Notes under the pieces: generated by a model | The model's database searches: none | What the model saw: the letters and a program-made list of their open reading frames with translations, nothing else | What the model was told of the DNA's origin: nothing | DNA from: JBDSWU01 sp038230395 | GTDB lineage: Bacteria; Patescibacteriota; Saccharimonadia; Saccharimonadales; UBA4665 | Direction: 5' to 3' | Length of the DNA: 64,000 bases | Assembly (NCBI GenBank): GCA_038230395.1 | Contig: JBBRNI010000007.1 | Span: 1-64,000 of the forward strand | Part shown: positions 34,148 to 43,245 of the stretch, one piece after another | How positions within the stretch are numbered: position 1 is the first letter of the stretch | Layout: each line of letters opens with the position of its first letter | Program-made: the position numbers and the translations under genes

Positions 34148-35360
34148 TATCCGATACCGGCGCACTTATCCTGACTGCGATGGGTGGTGAAATAACATAT
34201 GGCGTCCTCTCCTCTCGTACGACATTAAAGGTTTTTGCCTCTTCCCACCAATCGCTGACAACGGTACCGTCATGGTACACAATCGCAGGCTCTACGAAAT
34301 GGAACCCCTCAGTAAATACATTTGGTACAGTCCACTCGATTGTGATTGTTTGATCTTTTCGAAGAAGGGGGATAGACTTCTTGCGGATCTGACTGTTAGT
34401 ACCTAAAATCTGAACTCCGTTCGGCCCTTTAATAGAAAATCCAAATATAGGATTCTCAACGTCCTTATTTGCCCTTGCTGTTAGCTTGATGATTAGCTCG
34501 TTATCACTATCACTTAGTACTTCATTAGATAGATAAACACTATTGTAAGTAATCGCCTCATCACCCCATCGACTTAAGTTTTTAGTGGCAATAACTGTGT
34601 CTTTCTTGGCTTCATCACTAAACATGCGAGTGTAAGCGGTAGCTACTTTTGATGGCTTTCCACTAAGTACAACCTTACTTTTTTCGATCAAAATAGCCCT
34701 ATCACAATATTCACGAACAGCAGTCATATCATGAGTCACAAAAATAACGGTTTTTTTGTCTTTCTTTAACTTCCTAAAGTAATCAAAACATTTCCGTTGA
34801 AAATCAGCATCTCCAACCGCCAACACTTCGTCTACTAATAGAATCTCGGCTTCGGCGCGTGTAGCCATCGAAAAAGCAAGCCGAACCTGCATCCCTGACG
34901 AATAATTTTTCAGTTTTTGATCCATAAATTTTTCAATTTCGGCGAATGCCACAATGTCTTCATACATACCCTCGACTTCCTTGCAGGAAAAGCCAAGCAT
35001 TGCTCCGTTAAGATACACATTCTCACGACCGGTGAGTTCCGGATTGAAGCCGACACCAAGCTCAATGAATGGAACCAGCTTACCGGTAGTCTTGACCGAG
35101 CCTTTAGTCGGCTGATATATACCCGCTAAAATTTTAAGCATTGTGCTCTTACCACTACCATTACGACCGACAATGCCGAAAAATTCACCTTTTTTTATTT
35201 CAAACGAAATGTCATTGAGCGCGTGTTGTGTCTCTGAGCCCTTTAGGGGGGTTTTCTTAGTCGCGCTAGTAAATAGTGCTTTGATCGAATTAACATTCTC
35301 GTGCGGTAGAATAAAGTCTTTTGAGACATGTTCGACCTTTATAGCAGTATCTTCATTCAT
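34134..35360 (-). CDS. wzt: Polysaccharide ABC exporter ATPase with C-terminal substrate-recognition extension
   Basis: A 408-residue ATPase. The ABC domain (residues 1-245) has Walker A GIVGRNGSGKSTMLKIL, the signature YSSGMQVRLAFSMAT and Walker B EILLVDEVLAVGD. The remaining 160 residues (from about FSDEAKKDTV) form a beta-rich C-terminal domain with FGFSIKGPNGVQILGTNS, matching the Wzt C-terminal glycan-binding domain that reads a terminal modification of the finished chain. With Wzm it exports undecaprenyl-linked polysaccharide. It starts 5 bases after wzm. Confidence 0.95.
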   Translation of the reverse strand: MNEDTAIKVEHVSKDFILPHENVNSIKALFTSATKKTPLKGSETQHALNDISFEIKKGEFFGIVGRNGSGKSTMLKILAGIYQPTKGSVKTTGKLVPFIELGVGFNPELTGRENVYLNGAMLGFSCKEVEGMYEDIVAFAEIEKFMDQKLKNYSSGMQVRLAFSMATRAEAEILLVDEVLAVGDADFQRKCFDYFRKLKKDKKTVIFVTHDMTAVREYCDRAILIEKSKVVLSGKPSKVATAYTRMFSDEAKKDTVIATKNLSRWGDEAITYNSVYLSNEVLSDSDNELIIKLTARANKDVENPIFGFSIKGPNGVQILGTNSQIRKKSIPLLRKDQTITIEWTVPNVFTEGFHFVEPAIVYHDGTVVSDWWEEAKTFNVVREERTPYVISPPIAVRISAPVSDNEKD

Positions 35361-35365
35361 GGGTT

Positions 35366-36181
35366 TTATACCTCTTCCGCGAAAAATCTTGATCGTTTTC
35401 TAAAATAGGTTGAAGCCGTCACAACTATGATAAGCGTCAGGCCGAGTGGGATAGCCCATGGCCATATTGCCCCATGATATAGCTGGGCTATAGTTGCCGC
35501 CTGAGGAGTCACTAAGACGTGTCGCGCATCTTGTATGATCTGTGCCATTGGATTGAGTATTAATATTTTTGCAGCTTTTGGGTGTACATCGGCAATACGG
35601 CTAATAGGGTAAAGAATGGGTGTCGCATAAAAAGCTGCCTGCATAAAAACCTCCCATATGTAGGACACGTCACGGAACCGAACAAATAACGCGCTCAAGA
35701 AGAACGCAATCGCAATTGCAAGAACAAACAGTTCAATAATTAGCGGAATAAGCAGCAGCGCATGCCAGGTAAGCGGCACGTGTCCAAAAAACATAAATAT
35801 CGCGATAACAATCCCGTTAAGTGCCAGGTTAATCAGAGCAGAAAAAGAACCTGATAAGATGATCACGTATTTCGGAAAATTAATTTTGCGCAGTAAATCT
35901 CCACGTCCAACGATTGCTTGAACGCTTCCGCCAGTAACTTCAGCGAAATAATTCCACAAAACTATACCAAGCAATAGGTATACGGGGTAGTGTGGCACGC
36001 CTTTGCCAACTGGCAAGAAGACTGTAAAGACAAGATAGAGAATTAAGAATAATAGCAGCGGCCTGAGAAGAGACCACAAATAACCAAGAGCTGAACCCTG
36101 ATAACGCAACTTAAAATCAGTTTTGACCAGTTGTTTTAAAAGGATAATAGAGTAGCGATACTTTAATAGGTATTTATTCAC
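35366..36181 (-). CDS. wzm: Polysaccharide ABC exporter permease
   Basis: A 271-residue ABC-2-type permease with six membrane helices. RYQGSALGYLWSLLRPLLLFLILYLVF and FAEVTGGSVQAIVGRGDLLRKINFPKYVI are the conserved Wzm/KpsM segments. The start is GTG at 36181. A promoter lies 8 bases before it (TTGCTA, 17-base spacer, TAAAAT), so the mRNA is probably leaderless. It is divergent from rmd and is the first gene of wzm-wzt-GT4. Confidence 0.95.
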   Translation of the reverse strand: MNKYLLKYRYSIILLKQLVKTDFKLRYQGSALGYLWSLLRPLLLFLILYLVFTVFLPVGKGVPHYPVYLLLGIVLWNYFAEVTGGSVQAIVGRGDLLRKINFPKYVIILSGSFSALINLALNGIVIAIFMFFGHVPLTWHALLLIPLIIELFVLAIAIAFFLSALFVRFRDVSYIWEVFMQAAFYATPILYPISRIADVHPKAAKILILNPMAQIIQDARHVLVTPQAATIAQLYHGAIWPWAIPLGLTLIIVVTASTYFRKRSRFFAEEV

Positions 36182-36189
36182 GTTAATCT

Positions 36190-36218
36190 ATTTTATCCGT
36201 TTATCTCACTGCTAGCAA
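36190..36218 (-). promoter_or_regulatory. Sigma70-type promoter of wzm, leaderless
   Basis: On the minus strand TTGCTA (36213-36218) and TAAAAT (36190-36195) are separated by 17 bases. Only 8 bases separate the -10 box from the GTG start, so transcription should begin at or next to the start codon. Confidence 0.6.
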
Positions 36219-36247
36219 ATCACATGCGACTCCTGTAATCTTAAAGG

Positions 36248-37174
36248 ATGAAAACCATCTTAATCACCGGAGCCAATGGCTTCGTAGGGCAGCACCTAGC
36301 AAAAGAGCTGGCCGACAACGGCTACACTGTTGTCGGCATTGGCGGGCAACAGGGAGCAACGGAACTATCATCGCATTTTTCAAGTTATGAAGTAGTTGAC
36401 CTTAACGACGCCGACGCCGTACAAGCTATCGACTTCACAAGTATTGATGGCATCATTCACCTCGCGGGCCTAGCGGCTGTTGGCCCATCATTTGATAACC
36501 CCATGCTCTATATGAACGTCAACGTTGGCCTAGAAGTTAATCTATTTGAAGCAGCCATTAAACAGGATGCATCACCACGATTCCTGGTTATAAGCAGCGG
36601 TGCACTATACGACGCGACCTCGCCACTGCCGCTGAATGAAGGTTCCAATGTCATTCCTAGCTCACCATATGCAGTTAGTAAGATAGGTCAAGAGCAAATG
36701 GCCCAGTACTACACCGGACGAGGATTTGAATGCGTTATCGCTCGTCCCTTCAATCACATTGGGCCAGGCCAGGGTCCTGGATTTATCGTGCCTGATCTAG
36801 CGGAGCAACTTATCAAAGCAGAAAAAGGCAGCGCTGATAAAGTATTAGTTGGAAATCTTGACGCTGAGCGTGATTACACTGATGTTCGTGATATTGCCCG
36901 CGCCTATCGATTACTGATTGAGTCCGGCAAATCCGGTGAAATTTATAATATCTGTAGTGGTATCCCACGAAGTGGCCACGAAATTCTGAGCGCCTTACAG
37001 CAGGCCAGTGGCATAGAGGCGTCTGTGGAGCAAGACGCGGGTAAAATGCGGCCCGCCGATAGCCCCGTCATCTACGGCGCTCATCAGAAACTGGCGACTG
37101 ACACTGGTTGGCAGCCTGAGATTACCTTTGAGCAAACCATGTCCGATGTGATTGCCGACTGGCGCGAGCGCTAA
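36248..37174 (+). CDS. rmd: GDP-6-deoxy-D-mannose reductase
   Basis: A 308-residue short-chain (extended SDR) reductase that reduces GDP-4-keto-6-deoxy-mannose to GDP-D-rhamnose. The dinucleotide motif is TGANGFVGQHL. The active-site YxxxK is SPYAVSKIGQEQ, followed by ARPFNHIGPGQGPGF, a signature of Rmd. The next gene, convergent, is gmd, which makes its substrate. TGTAAT lies 8 bases before the ATG. GDP-fucose synthase or another 4-epimerase is less likely from the motif pattern. Confidence 0.85.
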   Translation: MKTILITGANGFVGQHLAKELADNGYTVVGIGGQQGATELSSHFSSYEVVDLNDADAVQAIDFTSIDGIIHLAGLAAVGPSFDNPMLYMNVNVGLEVNLFEAAIKQDASPRFLVISSGALYDATSPLPLNEGSNVIPSSPYAVSKIGQEQMAQYYTGRGFECVIARPFNHIGPGQGPGFIVPDLAEQLIKAEKGSADKVLVGNLDAERDYTDVRDIARAYRLLIESGKSGEIYNICSGIPRSGHEILSALQQASGIEASVEQDAGKMRPADSPVIYGAHQKLATDTGWQPEITFEQTMSDVIADWRER

Positions 37175-37197
37175 TTAAAAAGTGGGTTTGAGTCTTC

Positions 37198-38244
37198 TTA
37201 AATAACTTCGCCGTCGAGCTTAAGGTCGTTTTTGACCATCAGCTTAACTAGGCTAGGGAAATCGACCTGGCGCTTCCATCCTAAAACCTTTTCGGCTTTT
37301 TCTGGGTTACCTAATAAGATATCAACTTCAGCGGGACGGAAGAATAGCGGATTAATTTTGAGCACCGTTTTACCGGAGCCAGCATCTGTACCAACCTCGT
37401 CGACACCTTCACCATTCCATTCCAACTTCATTCCAATTTCAGCGAAAGCTAGCTCACAAAATTCACGAATCGAGTGGGTTTCGCCAGTAGCCAGCACGTA
37501 GTCGCCAGGCTCATCTTGCTGGAGCATACGCCACATCCCTTCGACATAATCGCCGGCGTAACCCCAGTCACGCTTCGAATCAAGATTGCCGAGTTCGATA
37601 TGATCCTGCTTGCCGAGCTTAATGCGGGCAACCGCATTTGTAATCTTGCGAGTTACGAACTCAAGGCCACGTCGATCGCCTTCATGATTAAACAGAATGC
37701 CGCAGCTAGCATGTATGCCGTAGCTTTCGCGGTAGTTCCTAGTGATCCAGTGACCGTAGAGCTTCGCGACACCATAGGGGCTTCGAGGATGGAACAGAGC
37801 CTCTTCATCATAGCCTTTACCAGGTCGGTTGTAGTCGAGACCACCGAACATTTCAGAAGTTGACGCTTGGTAGAAGCGCATGGTCTTCTCGCCGTCAATC
37901 AGGCGAATAGCTTCAAGCATGTTCAACACCCCTTTGCCGGTGACGTCAGATGTCAGCTGTGGATCTTTAAAAGAGTAGCCGACGTGGCTAATAGCACCAA
38001 TATTGTAGACCTCGTCTGGCTTTGCGGTTTGAATTGCGCGGATCAATGAGCTTTGATCTGTTAAATCAGCCTCGATGAGCTTAATGTAAGGCTGTTCACG
38101 TTCCACGCGGACACGCTTAGGGTTCTGCTGGCCACGGATAATACCGTAAACTTCGTAACCCTTTTCGTGCAGTAGTTCTGCTAAATGATAGCCGTCTTGG
38201 CCTGTAATACCCGTAATAAGTGCGCTTTTTGCCATAGTGTACAT
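37198..38244 (-). CDS. gmd: GDP-mannose 4,6-dehydratase
   Basis: A 348-residue SDR dehydratase acting on GDP-mannose. Motifs are ALITGITGQDGYHLAELL (NADP-binding), FYQASTSEMFGG, SPYGVAKLYGHWITRNYRESYG (catalytic YxxxK), FNHEGDRRGLEFVTRKI, and LGNLDSKRDWGYAGDYVEGMW. Either ATG at 38244 or the one three codons later at 38235 could be the start; a GGAG lies 3 or 12 bases before them. The gene is convergent with rmd, and the two together make GDP-D-rhamnose. Confidence 0.96.
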   Translation of the reverse strand: MYTMAKSALITGITGQDGYHLAELLHEKGYEVYGIIRGQQNPKRVRVEREQPYIKLIEADLTDQSSLIRAIQTAKPDEVYNIGAISHVGYSFKDPQLTSDVTGKGVLNMLEAIRLIDGEKTMRFYQASTSEMFGGLDYNRPGKGYDEEALFHPRSPYGVAKLYGHWITRNYRESYGIHASCGILFNHEGDRRGLEFVTRKITNAVARIKLGKQDHIELGNLDSKRDWGYAGDYVEGMWRMLQQDEPGDYVLATGETHSIREFCELAFAEIGMKLEWNGEGVDEVGTDAGSGKTVLKINPLFFRPAEVDILLGNPEKAEKVLGWKRQVDFPSLVKLMVKNDLKLDGEVI

Positions 38245-38311
38245 AACTCCGTGCGTTACCCTTGTAATTCGTTACATAATTATAGCATTCCTGCTCTAAA
38301 AAGCGACTGGA

Positions 38312-38845
38312 TCAATCCTTAGACCAAACCTTATACACAGCCCATGCTGCCAACATGGAATAGTTTACAATCTTACCTTTTGCAATCAATTCATCAATTT
38401 CACTAGCCGTAAACCAAAAAGTTTCAAATGCCTCTTCCTCGTCCATGATCTCGCTTCGAGCTACCAAGTTCTGACATGTAAAGATATGGCATTTGTCCTT
38501 GCGCCGTCGATTATCTGAGTAGAACCAGCCGATTGGAGCGAGCTCACCCCCTAGTCCAGCCTCTTCCGCTAGTTCTCGAGCCGCACCATCTGTTGGGCTT
38601 TCAGACGACTCCAAACCTCCGCCTGGAAATTGATAGAGCCATTCGTTGGGGGGATAACTATATTCTTTCTGAACTAGTATTTTACCGTTTTGGTTTATGG
38701 CAATTACGCAGGCGGCGTCCCGAACGGCGCCGAAGTGAATGTAGTCACTATACTTACCGTTAGGCAGTTCGACCTGATCTTCATACACGTTTAGTCGCTT
38801 GTGGGCCAATATTTGCCTGCTCGAAATTGTCTTCCATTCTTTCAT
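38312..38845 (-). CDS. Nudix hydrolase (ADP-sugar pyrophosphatase-like)
   Basis: A 177-residue enzyme. The full Nudix box is present: G-GLESS-E-SPTDGAA-RELAEEAGL, with the REUxEExGU core. YQFPGG precedes it. This resembles ADP-ribose/ADP-sugar pyrophosphatases. It is divergent from a GT4 gene, with 69 bases between. TACAGT lies six bases before the ATG, a possible leaderless -10 box. A nucleotide-sugar housekeeping role fits the locus but is not proven. Confidence 0.9.
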   Translation of the reverse strand: MKEWKTISSRQILAHKRLNVYEDQVELPNGKYSDYIHFGAVRDAACVIAINQNGKILVQKEYSYPPNEWLYQFPGGGLESSESPTDGAARELAEEAGLGGELAPIGWFYSDNRRRKDKCHIFTCQNLVARSEIMDEEEAFETFWFTASEIDELIAKGKIVNYSMLAAWAVYKVWSKD

Positions 38846-38878
38846 ACTGTAACTGTAGCATCTATCTATTTAATGCCC

Positions 38879-38908
38879 TTGGCTTTTAAGTCCGACACCG
38901 TTTACTAT
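38879..38908 (+). promoter_or_regulatory. Candidate leaderless promoter of the GT4 gene
   Basis: TTGGCT (38879-38884), an 18-base spacer, TACTAT (38903-38908) and six bases to the ATG at 38915. No Shine-Dalgarno site is visible. Confidence 0.5.
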
Positions 38909-38914
38909 AATTAC

Positions 38915-40030
38915 ATGTCTAACATAATAATCGACGCTCGAGAACTGCGCACCAGCTCTGGTCGCTATGTGGAGCGACTAATCCATTATCTGCAGCAGCT
39001 TGAGTCAGATCATGAATTCACGATTTTGCTGAAGCCAGGGGACATGGCAGGGTGGTCGCCGAGTAATCCCAGGTTTATAAAAGTGGCGTGTCCGCACAAA
39101 GAGTTTACATTTGACGAACAAATTGGCTATTTGAACCAACTGAACAAAATACGAACTGAATATGGTGATCCTGGACAGACTTTGGTGCATTTCGCGTTTC
39201 CGCAGCAACCAGTGCTATACAAAGGTAAGTCAGTCACCACGATTCATGATCTGACGACACTGCGCTTCGCAAACCCAGATAAGCAACCCCTGGTGTTCAA
39301 CCTCAAGCAGCAGGTTTACAAATATGTTGTGCGGCGTGCTGTACACAAAGCCAAGGCTGTTATCGCCATATCAGAATATACCCGTGACGATCTGCTCGAC
39401 TTTGCCCGCATCGATCCGGCCAAAGTCACCGTGACGCTCGAAGCAGCTGATGTAATAAATACACCCGCTTCCCCTCTCAAAGACTTGCAAAATAAGCAAT
39501 TTATTATGTACGTAGGTAGACCGACACCACACAAAAACTTAGAGCGTTTAATAGAGGCCTTTGCCCTGCTCCGCGCCCAGCACCCCGAATTAGTACTAGT
39601 GTTAGCTGGCAAAAAGGATGCTAATTATCAGCGAATTGAGGCCGCGACCCCAGAGCGCCTCCGTCCATACCTCCATTTCACCGATTTCGTCAGCGAGGGT
39701 CAACTGCGCTGGCTGTACGAGAACTGCGCCGCTTACGTCTTCCCTTCCTTATCTGAGGGTTTTGGCTTGCCGGGCCTAGAAGCCATGATGCACGGCGCGC
39801 CGGTTGTTAGCAGCAACGCCTCTTGCCTCCCGGAGATCTATGGTGACGCCGCCCATTATTTTGACCCCGTCGACGTCCCCGCCATGGCCGACGCCATCAA
39901 CGAAGTTTTAACAGATGAAAAATTACGCAAAACATTAATAGCTAATGGCCACAAACAAGCCGCCACATACTCCTGGAAGCGCATGGCCGAACAAACCCTG
40001 GCCGTCTACGACAAAGCTCTCGAAGTATAA
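38915..40030 (+). CDS. Glycosyltransferase family 4 (WbpY-like)
   Basis: A 371-residue GT-B enzyme. It starts at MSNIIIDARELRTSSGRYVERL, an N terminus common in this subgroup; a longer open frame from 38801 is not used. Motifs are TIHDLTTLRF, AVIAISEYTRDDLL, YVGRPTPHKNLERLIEAFALL, YVFPSLSEGFGLPGLEAMMHGAPVVSSNASCLPE. Being next to gmd and rmd makes a GDP-mannose or GDP-rhamnose donor likely by context. Confidence 0.92.
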   Translation: MSNIIIDARELRTSSGRYVERLIHYLQQLESDHEFTILLKPGDMAGWSPSNPRFIKVACPHKEFTFDEQIGYLNQLNKIRTEYGDPGQTLVHFAFPQQPVLYKGKSVTTIHDLTTLRFANPDKQPLVFNLKQQVYKYVVRRAVHKAKAVIAISEYTRDDLLDFARIDPAKVTVTLEAADVINTPASPLKDLQNKQFIMYVGRPTPHKNLERLIEAFALLRAQHPELVLVLAGKKDANYQRIEAATPERLRPYLHFTDFVSEGQLRWLYENCAAYVFPSLSEGFGLPGLEAMMHGAPVVSSNASCLPEIYGDAAHYFDPVDVPAMADAINEVLTDEKLRKTLIANGHKQAATYSWKRMAEQTLAVYDKALEV

Positions 40031-40056
40031 TCGGCATTAAAAACGCAGCCTATTTA

Positions 40057-40764
40057 TTAGCCGAGCTGGTGAGCTTTGGTAATTAAAGTCTGTAATTTCG
40101 CGTCATCGAAGACGCCTGAATATGGAACTGTCTCAATGCTCGTCGAGACGAGCAATTGGTCAACCGCACCCTCGTAATTTTGAATATTTTCAATAGTAAT
40201 ACCGCTAGCAACAGCTAGCTTTTGGTCACCAATCGCTTGCTTCATGGCGACAATCTTGGCAACACTGGGTGCCATGCCAGTTCCCTCGCCTGAGGTCGTG
40301 ATAACATCAACATGCGGCGCCAGTGCTCGGGCTTCTAAGGCCGCCTTTTCAGGATCGTCCGTGTAGGTGGCCGTATATTTGAATGCTGTGCCCCCAAGCA
40401 GGCGAACTGCTGCTAAACCAGGGTATTGTTCACGGAGCATAGTAGTAGTCCCTAGATCATGCTTAGCATCATCAACCCAAAGACCGTCTGGCAGTCGGCT
40501 AATAACACCCTGCTGGCAGGCCGTCTCAAGTTGCGACAAGGCACGGGCCGATGACCCTGCCGCCAATATATTAACACCTACAAATTGGTCAGGGTGCGAA
40601 GTCTTAGCCATTTCAAATGCTGATAAGAGTGTGTTGGCGCTGCCGCTTACCCCGTGGTCAATCAAATAGACGCCATCCGCACCGTAAGCGAATGACTTAT
40701 CAACCTGTTTGACCGCTGTATCCACATCCTTAATGTGCACAACCGGGTAAATTTCAACTGACAT
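40057..40764 (-). CDS. BtpA/SgcQ-like TIM-barrel protein
   Basis: A 235-residue soluble protein. PVVHIKD at the start, GADGVYLIDHG, FVGVNILAAG, VDVITTSGEGTGMA, LAVASGITIENI and LLVSTSIET align in order with the BtpA/SgcQ family pattern, a TIM barrel of uncertain biochemical role (a phosphate-binding loop near SGITIENI). BtpA was named from photosystem I assembly, which cannot be its job here. It has its own promoter inside the 3' end of the upstream gene, and lies downstream of the PRTase-like gene and another unknown gene. Confidence 0.72.
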   Translation of the reverse strand: MSVEIYPVVHIKDVDTAVKQVDKSFAYGADGVYLIDHGVSGSANTLLSAFEMAKTSHPDQFVGVNILAAGSSARALSQLETACQQGVISRLPDGLWVDDAKHDLGTTTMLREQYPGLAAVRLLGGTAFKYTATYTDDPEKAALEARALAPHVDVITTSGEGTGMAPSVAKIVAMKQAIGDQKLAVASGITIENIQNYEGAVDQLLVSTSIETVPYSGVFDDAKLQTLITKAHQLG

Positions 40765-40770
40765 ACTACT

Positions 40771-40799
40771 ATTATAGTATAATAATTAGTTATTTGCAA
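40771..40799 (-). promoter_or_regulatory. Strong leaderless promoter of the BtpA-like gene
   Basis: On the minus strand TTGCAA (40794-40799), a 17-base spacer and a perfect TATAAT (40771-40776) with six bases to the ATG at 40764. The element overlaps the stop codon and 3' end of the upstream gene. Confidence 0.7.
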
Positions 40800-41466
40800 G
40801 CCACTCTGTAGCGCCGATGAGCAACTTCTGGGCTCTTGGAAAGTTGTAGTCAATTGACTCCTGCCAATCGGCAACCAGAACATCAGCACCAGGTGATTGC
40901 GGGGACTGCACTAATCCAGCAAGATCACGGCCCGTGGAAACCACTTCCCATAGATATTCGGTGGCACCGTCAACAGTTATGGTCATGGAGCTCTGTACGA
41001 CGTCAAGATCCATTTTATCTAACTTCTGGAGTTTGCGCAGCGCATGTGGCTGCAGTGCGGTGTCAGCCAAAGCGGCTGCCACAAGCGATAGCTTACCGTC
41101 AGCAGTCAAAGCTTCGGTAGACTTGGTATGCAGGCTCCGCAAATATTCGGTAATCGAGTCTTCAAACGCGGCGCCCTGCCCCATTATCTTTGGGATATCA
41201 ATTGGTTCTGTAGTAGCCGTACGAGTAGCATCAGGGCGAGCAGCTTCGACAACTCCGAGCTGATTTGTTGCTGCCGTAAAAGTGGAGAGGAGTTCAAGAT
41301 GAACCCCGACCACGTTCAGTCGGGACAGCAGCTCCGGCGCGACCGAGCCTGGCTCGGTTTGGATACGCGCTAGAGAATTGCTAAGAGTTTCGGTATCTTG
41401 CTGTTCAGCCCAGTGCTGTAAAACTGCTTCGGTAAAATGGATATCTTTAATCATACGTTCTTTCAT
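40786..41466 (-). CDS. Uncharacterised soluble protein in the PRTase/BtpA-like group
   Basis: A 226-residue acidic, mostly helical protein that I do not recognise. It starts at MKERMIKDIHFTEAVLQHW (41466), two bases from the stop of the PRTase-like gene; a start 15 codons earlier would overlap that gene. No membrane segment or signal peptide is seen. There are no cysteine clusters or obvious catalytic motifs. Position suggests it works with the PRTase-like protein. Confidence 0.65.
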   Translation of the reverse strand: MKERMIKDIHFTEAVLQHWAEQQDTETLSNSLARIQTEPGSVAPELLSRLNVVGVHLELLSTFTAATNQLGVVEAARPDATRTATTEPIDIPKIMGQGAAFEDSITEYLRSLHTKSTEALTADGKLSLVAAALADTALQPHALRKLQKLDKMDLDVVQSSMTITVDGATEYLWEVVSTGRDLAGLVQSPQSPGADVLVADWQESIDYNFPRAQKLLIGATEWLANN

Positions 41467-41467
41467 G

Positions 41468-43195
41468 TTATACCTTATTCCGCTTAAAGGTACCAGATTT
41501 TGTTTTTTCAATCAGTGGTTTCGCGCGGCGATACTCACGGACAATGTTAGTTATCGGCGGCATATAGATCTCTGACACATTTTTGCCTGTTTTCTGGAAA
41601 GCATCATGTCGCATCGAGGTCACCATATCGCCGATGGTCTGCTCAAAGTCAAAATCTACTGATGAGTGAATGCCGGTTACGTGAGCATTGTGCTCCTTAA
41701 CCGAAGTCGCAGCAGCGTCGTGAGCCTTGAAATATGCTTTAACTGGAATGGCAAATGAGCTTTGGTCGTGTATATCAGTTCGCAGTCCGTTTTCAAGCCG
41801 GTCTTGACTACTGACGAGCAGATTAACTTCAAGCGAGTTACGATATTCGCTAAATTTAGGGTTATCTTGCATATCACTGTAGGCATCACGAGCCTGCATG
41901 CCACTGATCGACCAGTCATCAAGCAGGATAATCTTGGTGTGGACAGGAGCCTCACTAATGTCCTTCATATCCGTTAAGATTCGGCTTGAGTACTGTTCCA
42001 ATTCTTCATCAGAAAAGGTCGAAAGAATACTCTCGAAGAGGTGAACGTCGCTTTTACGCTTACCGCCACGTTCTGAAATTTTAGTAGGGATACATAGCTG
42101 AAGTGCTGGGTCGCTGTCAAGGTGCGCTTTCCAGAGTTCGGCCAGGCCAGCGGCGGCTTGTTGGTACTCTTTAGAGCCAATAAAAGTCAGATTCTCTCTA
42201 ATACCTTTGGCTCGTTCAATGAGAGGCTGTGAGCTGTAGGGCAGCTCGGCGGCAGCAGTATCTAAAAATTCGGCCAGCTGTACTAGACCGTCGTGTTCGG
42301 TGAGTATCACTTTATTATCATACGGAGTAGGGTCGTCGTTCCACTTAGCGAGGCCAGATTTGATATAAGTGAACTGATTAGTGCGTGATTCGTCTGCTAA
42401 TTGGTCGGCGAACTTTGGGGCTTCGGCAACGAAGTTTTGTGTCTCCAAAAGCTCAACTGTTTTACTTGCAGTTTCGAGGTTGATTGCCGACTGATATCCG
42501 GGTACGTCTTCGCTAATTTCGGGAGCCACGGGAGCTTGATTGGTTTGTTTGCTCCATTCGTACGTCTGTGCCGATTGTGCATACGTCGCCTCACCCCAAC
42601 CACTGTACTGCGTAATCGGAGGCAATACTGTACTAGCCCAGCCCTTCATTTCACCCATTGGGGTTTGGGCGGCGAAAGCCTCGGCGGCTACGCTGGTGGT
42701 ACTGTCTTTGTTTAACTTGAGCTGAGCAAATTTACCAGTAACATAATCTCCAAGTTTTTTCATCATTCCGAGTTTGGCATGCTCTTGGCTTATGACTTGT
42801 TCTCCACCGACATAGTCCACAGCCATATTAAAGGCGGTGTGGCCGAGCTGCAGGGCTGCTAGACTCGGCTTATCAGGGTTGGCTGGAGCCGCCTCAGTGT
42901 TCCACCACGGGCTTTTGGAGGCCTCATATGCTGATTGACCGGCTAATGGTTTAGTCCTATCAATTTGATCCATTTTAGGCTGAGCATTGTGGTCAAAAAG
43001 ATTCATGCCGAAACCACTTGCTTGTGGGTTGGTATCTGGCTCCATAAACGGGTTTTGGGACTTGTTACTAAAATCAGGTACGCCTGTTATCAACTCTAGT
43101 GGCGCCTCGGATATTTTAGGTGAGCCAGCGTTATCATGCACATACGTTGGTTGAGGGGCTAGGAATTGAGGTGCAAGTTCTGATGAGGCAGGCAT
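41468..43195 (-). CDS. Uncharacterised protein with a PRTase-like C-terminal motif
   Basis: A 575-residue protein. The first 110 residues are Pro/Asn/Ala-rich and low in order. The C-terminal third contains KIILLDDWSISGMQARDAY (near residue 418), which looks like the PRPP-binding loop of type I phosphoribosyltransferases (hhhhDD-hSG-T), followed by a strand/helix pattern LEVNLLVSS. Whether it is active is unclear, as the loop is imperfect (Met-Gln after Gly). No signal peptide is seen. It is first in a three-gene run, and a very good promoter stands upstream of it. No ribosome-binding site is visible before the ATG. Confidence 0.65.
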   Translation of the reverse strand: MPASSELAPQFLAPQPTYVHDNAGSPKISEAPLELITGVPDFSNKSQNPFMEPDTNPQASGFGMNLFDHNAQPKMDQIDRTKPLAGQSAYEASKSPWWNTEAAPANPDKPSLAALQLGHTAFNMAVDYVGGEQVISQEHAKLGMMKKLGDYVTGKFAQLKLNKDSTTSVAAEAFAAQTPMGEMKGWASTVLPPITQYSGWGEATYAQSAQTYEWSKQTNQAPVAPEISEDVPGYQSAINLETASKTVELLETQNFVAEAPKFADQLADESRTNQFTYIKSGLAKWNDDPTPYDNKVILTEHDGLVQLAEFLDTAAAELPYSSQPLIERAKGIRENLTFIGSKEYQQAAAGLAELWKAHLDSDPALQLCIPTKISERGGKRKSDVHLFESILSTFSDEELEQYSSRILTDMKDISEAPVHTKIILLDDWSISGMQARDAYSDMQDNPKFSEYRNSLEVNLLVSSQDRLENGLRTDIHDQSSFAIPVKAYFKAHDAAATSVKEHNAHVTGIHSSVDFDFEQTIGDMVTSMRHDAFQKTGKNVSEIYMPPITNIVREYRRAKPLIEKTKSGTFKRNKV

Positions 43196-43245
43196 TGGGT
43201 GAGGCTTTTATTATTTTAGTGTTTATTTTTGTAGTTCTTACAATA

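Noticed and set aside
38801..38914. N-terminal extension of the GT4 gene at 38915
   Set aside because: The upstream residues do not fit the family start, overlap the divergent Nudix gene, and cross the candidate promoter.
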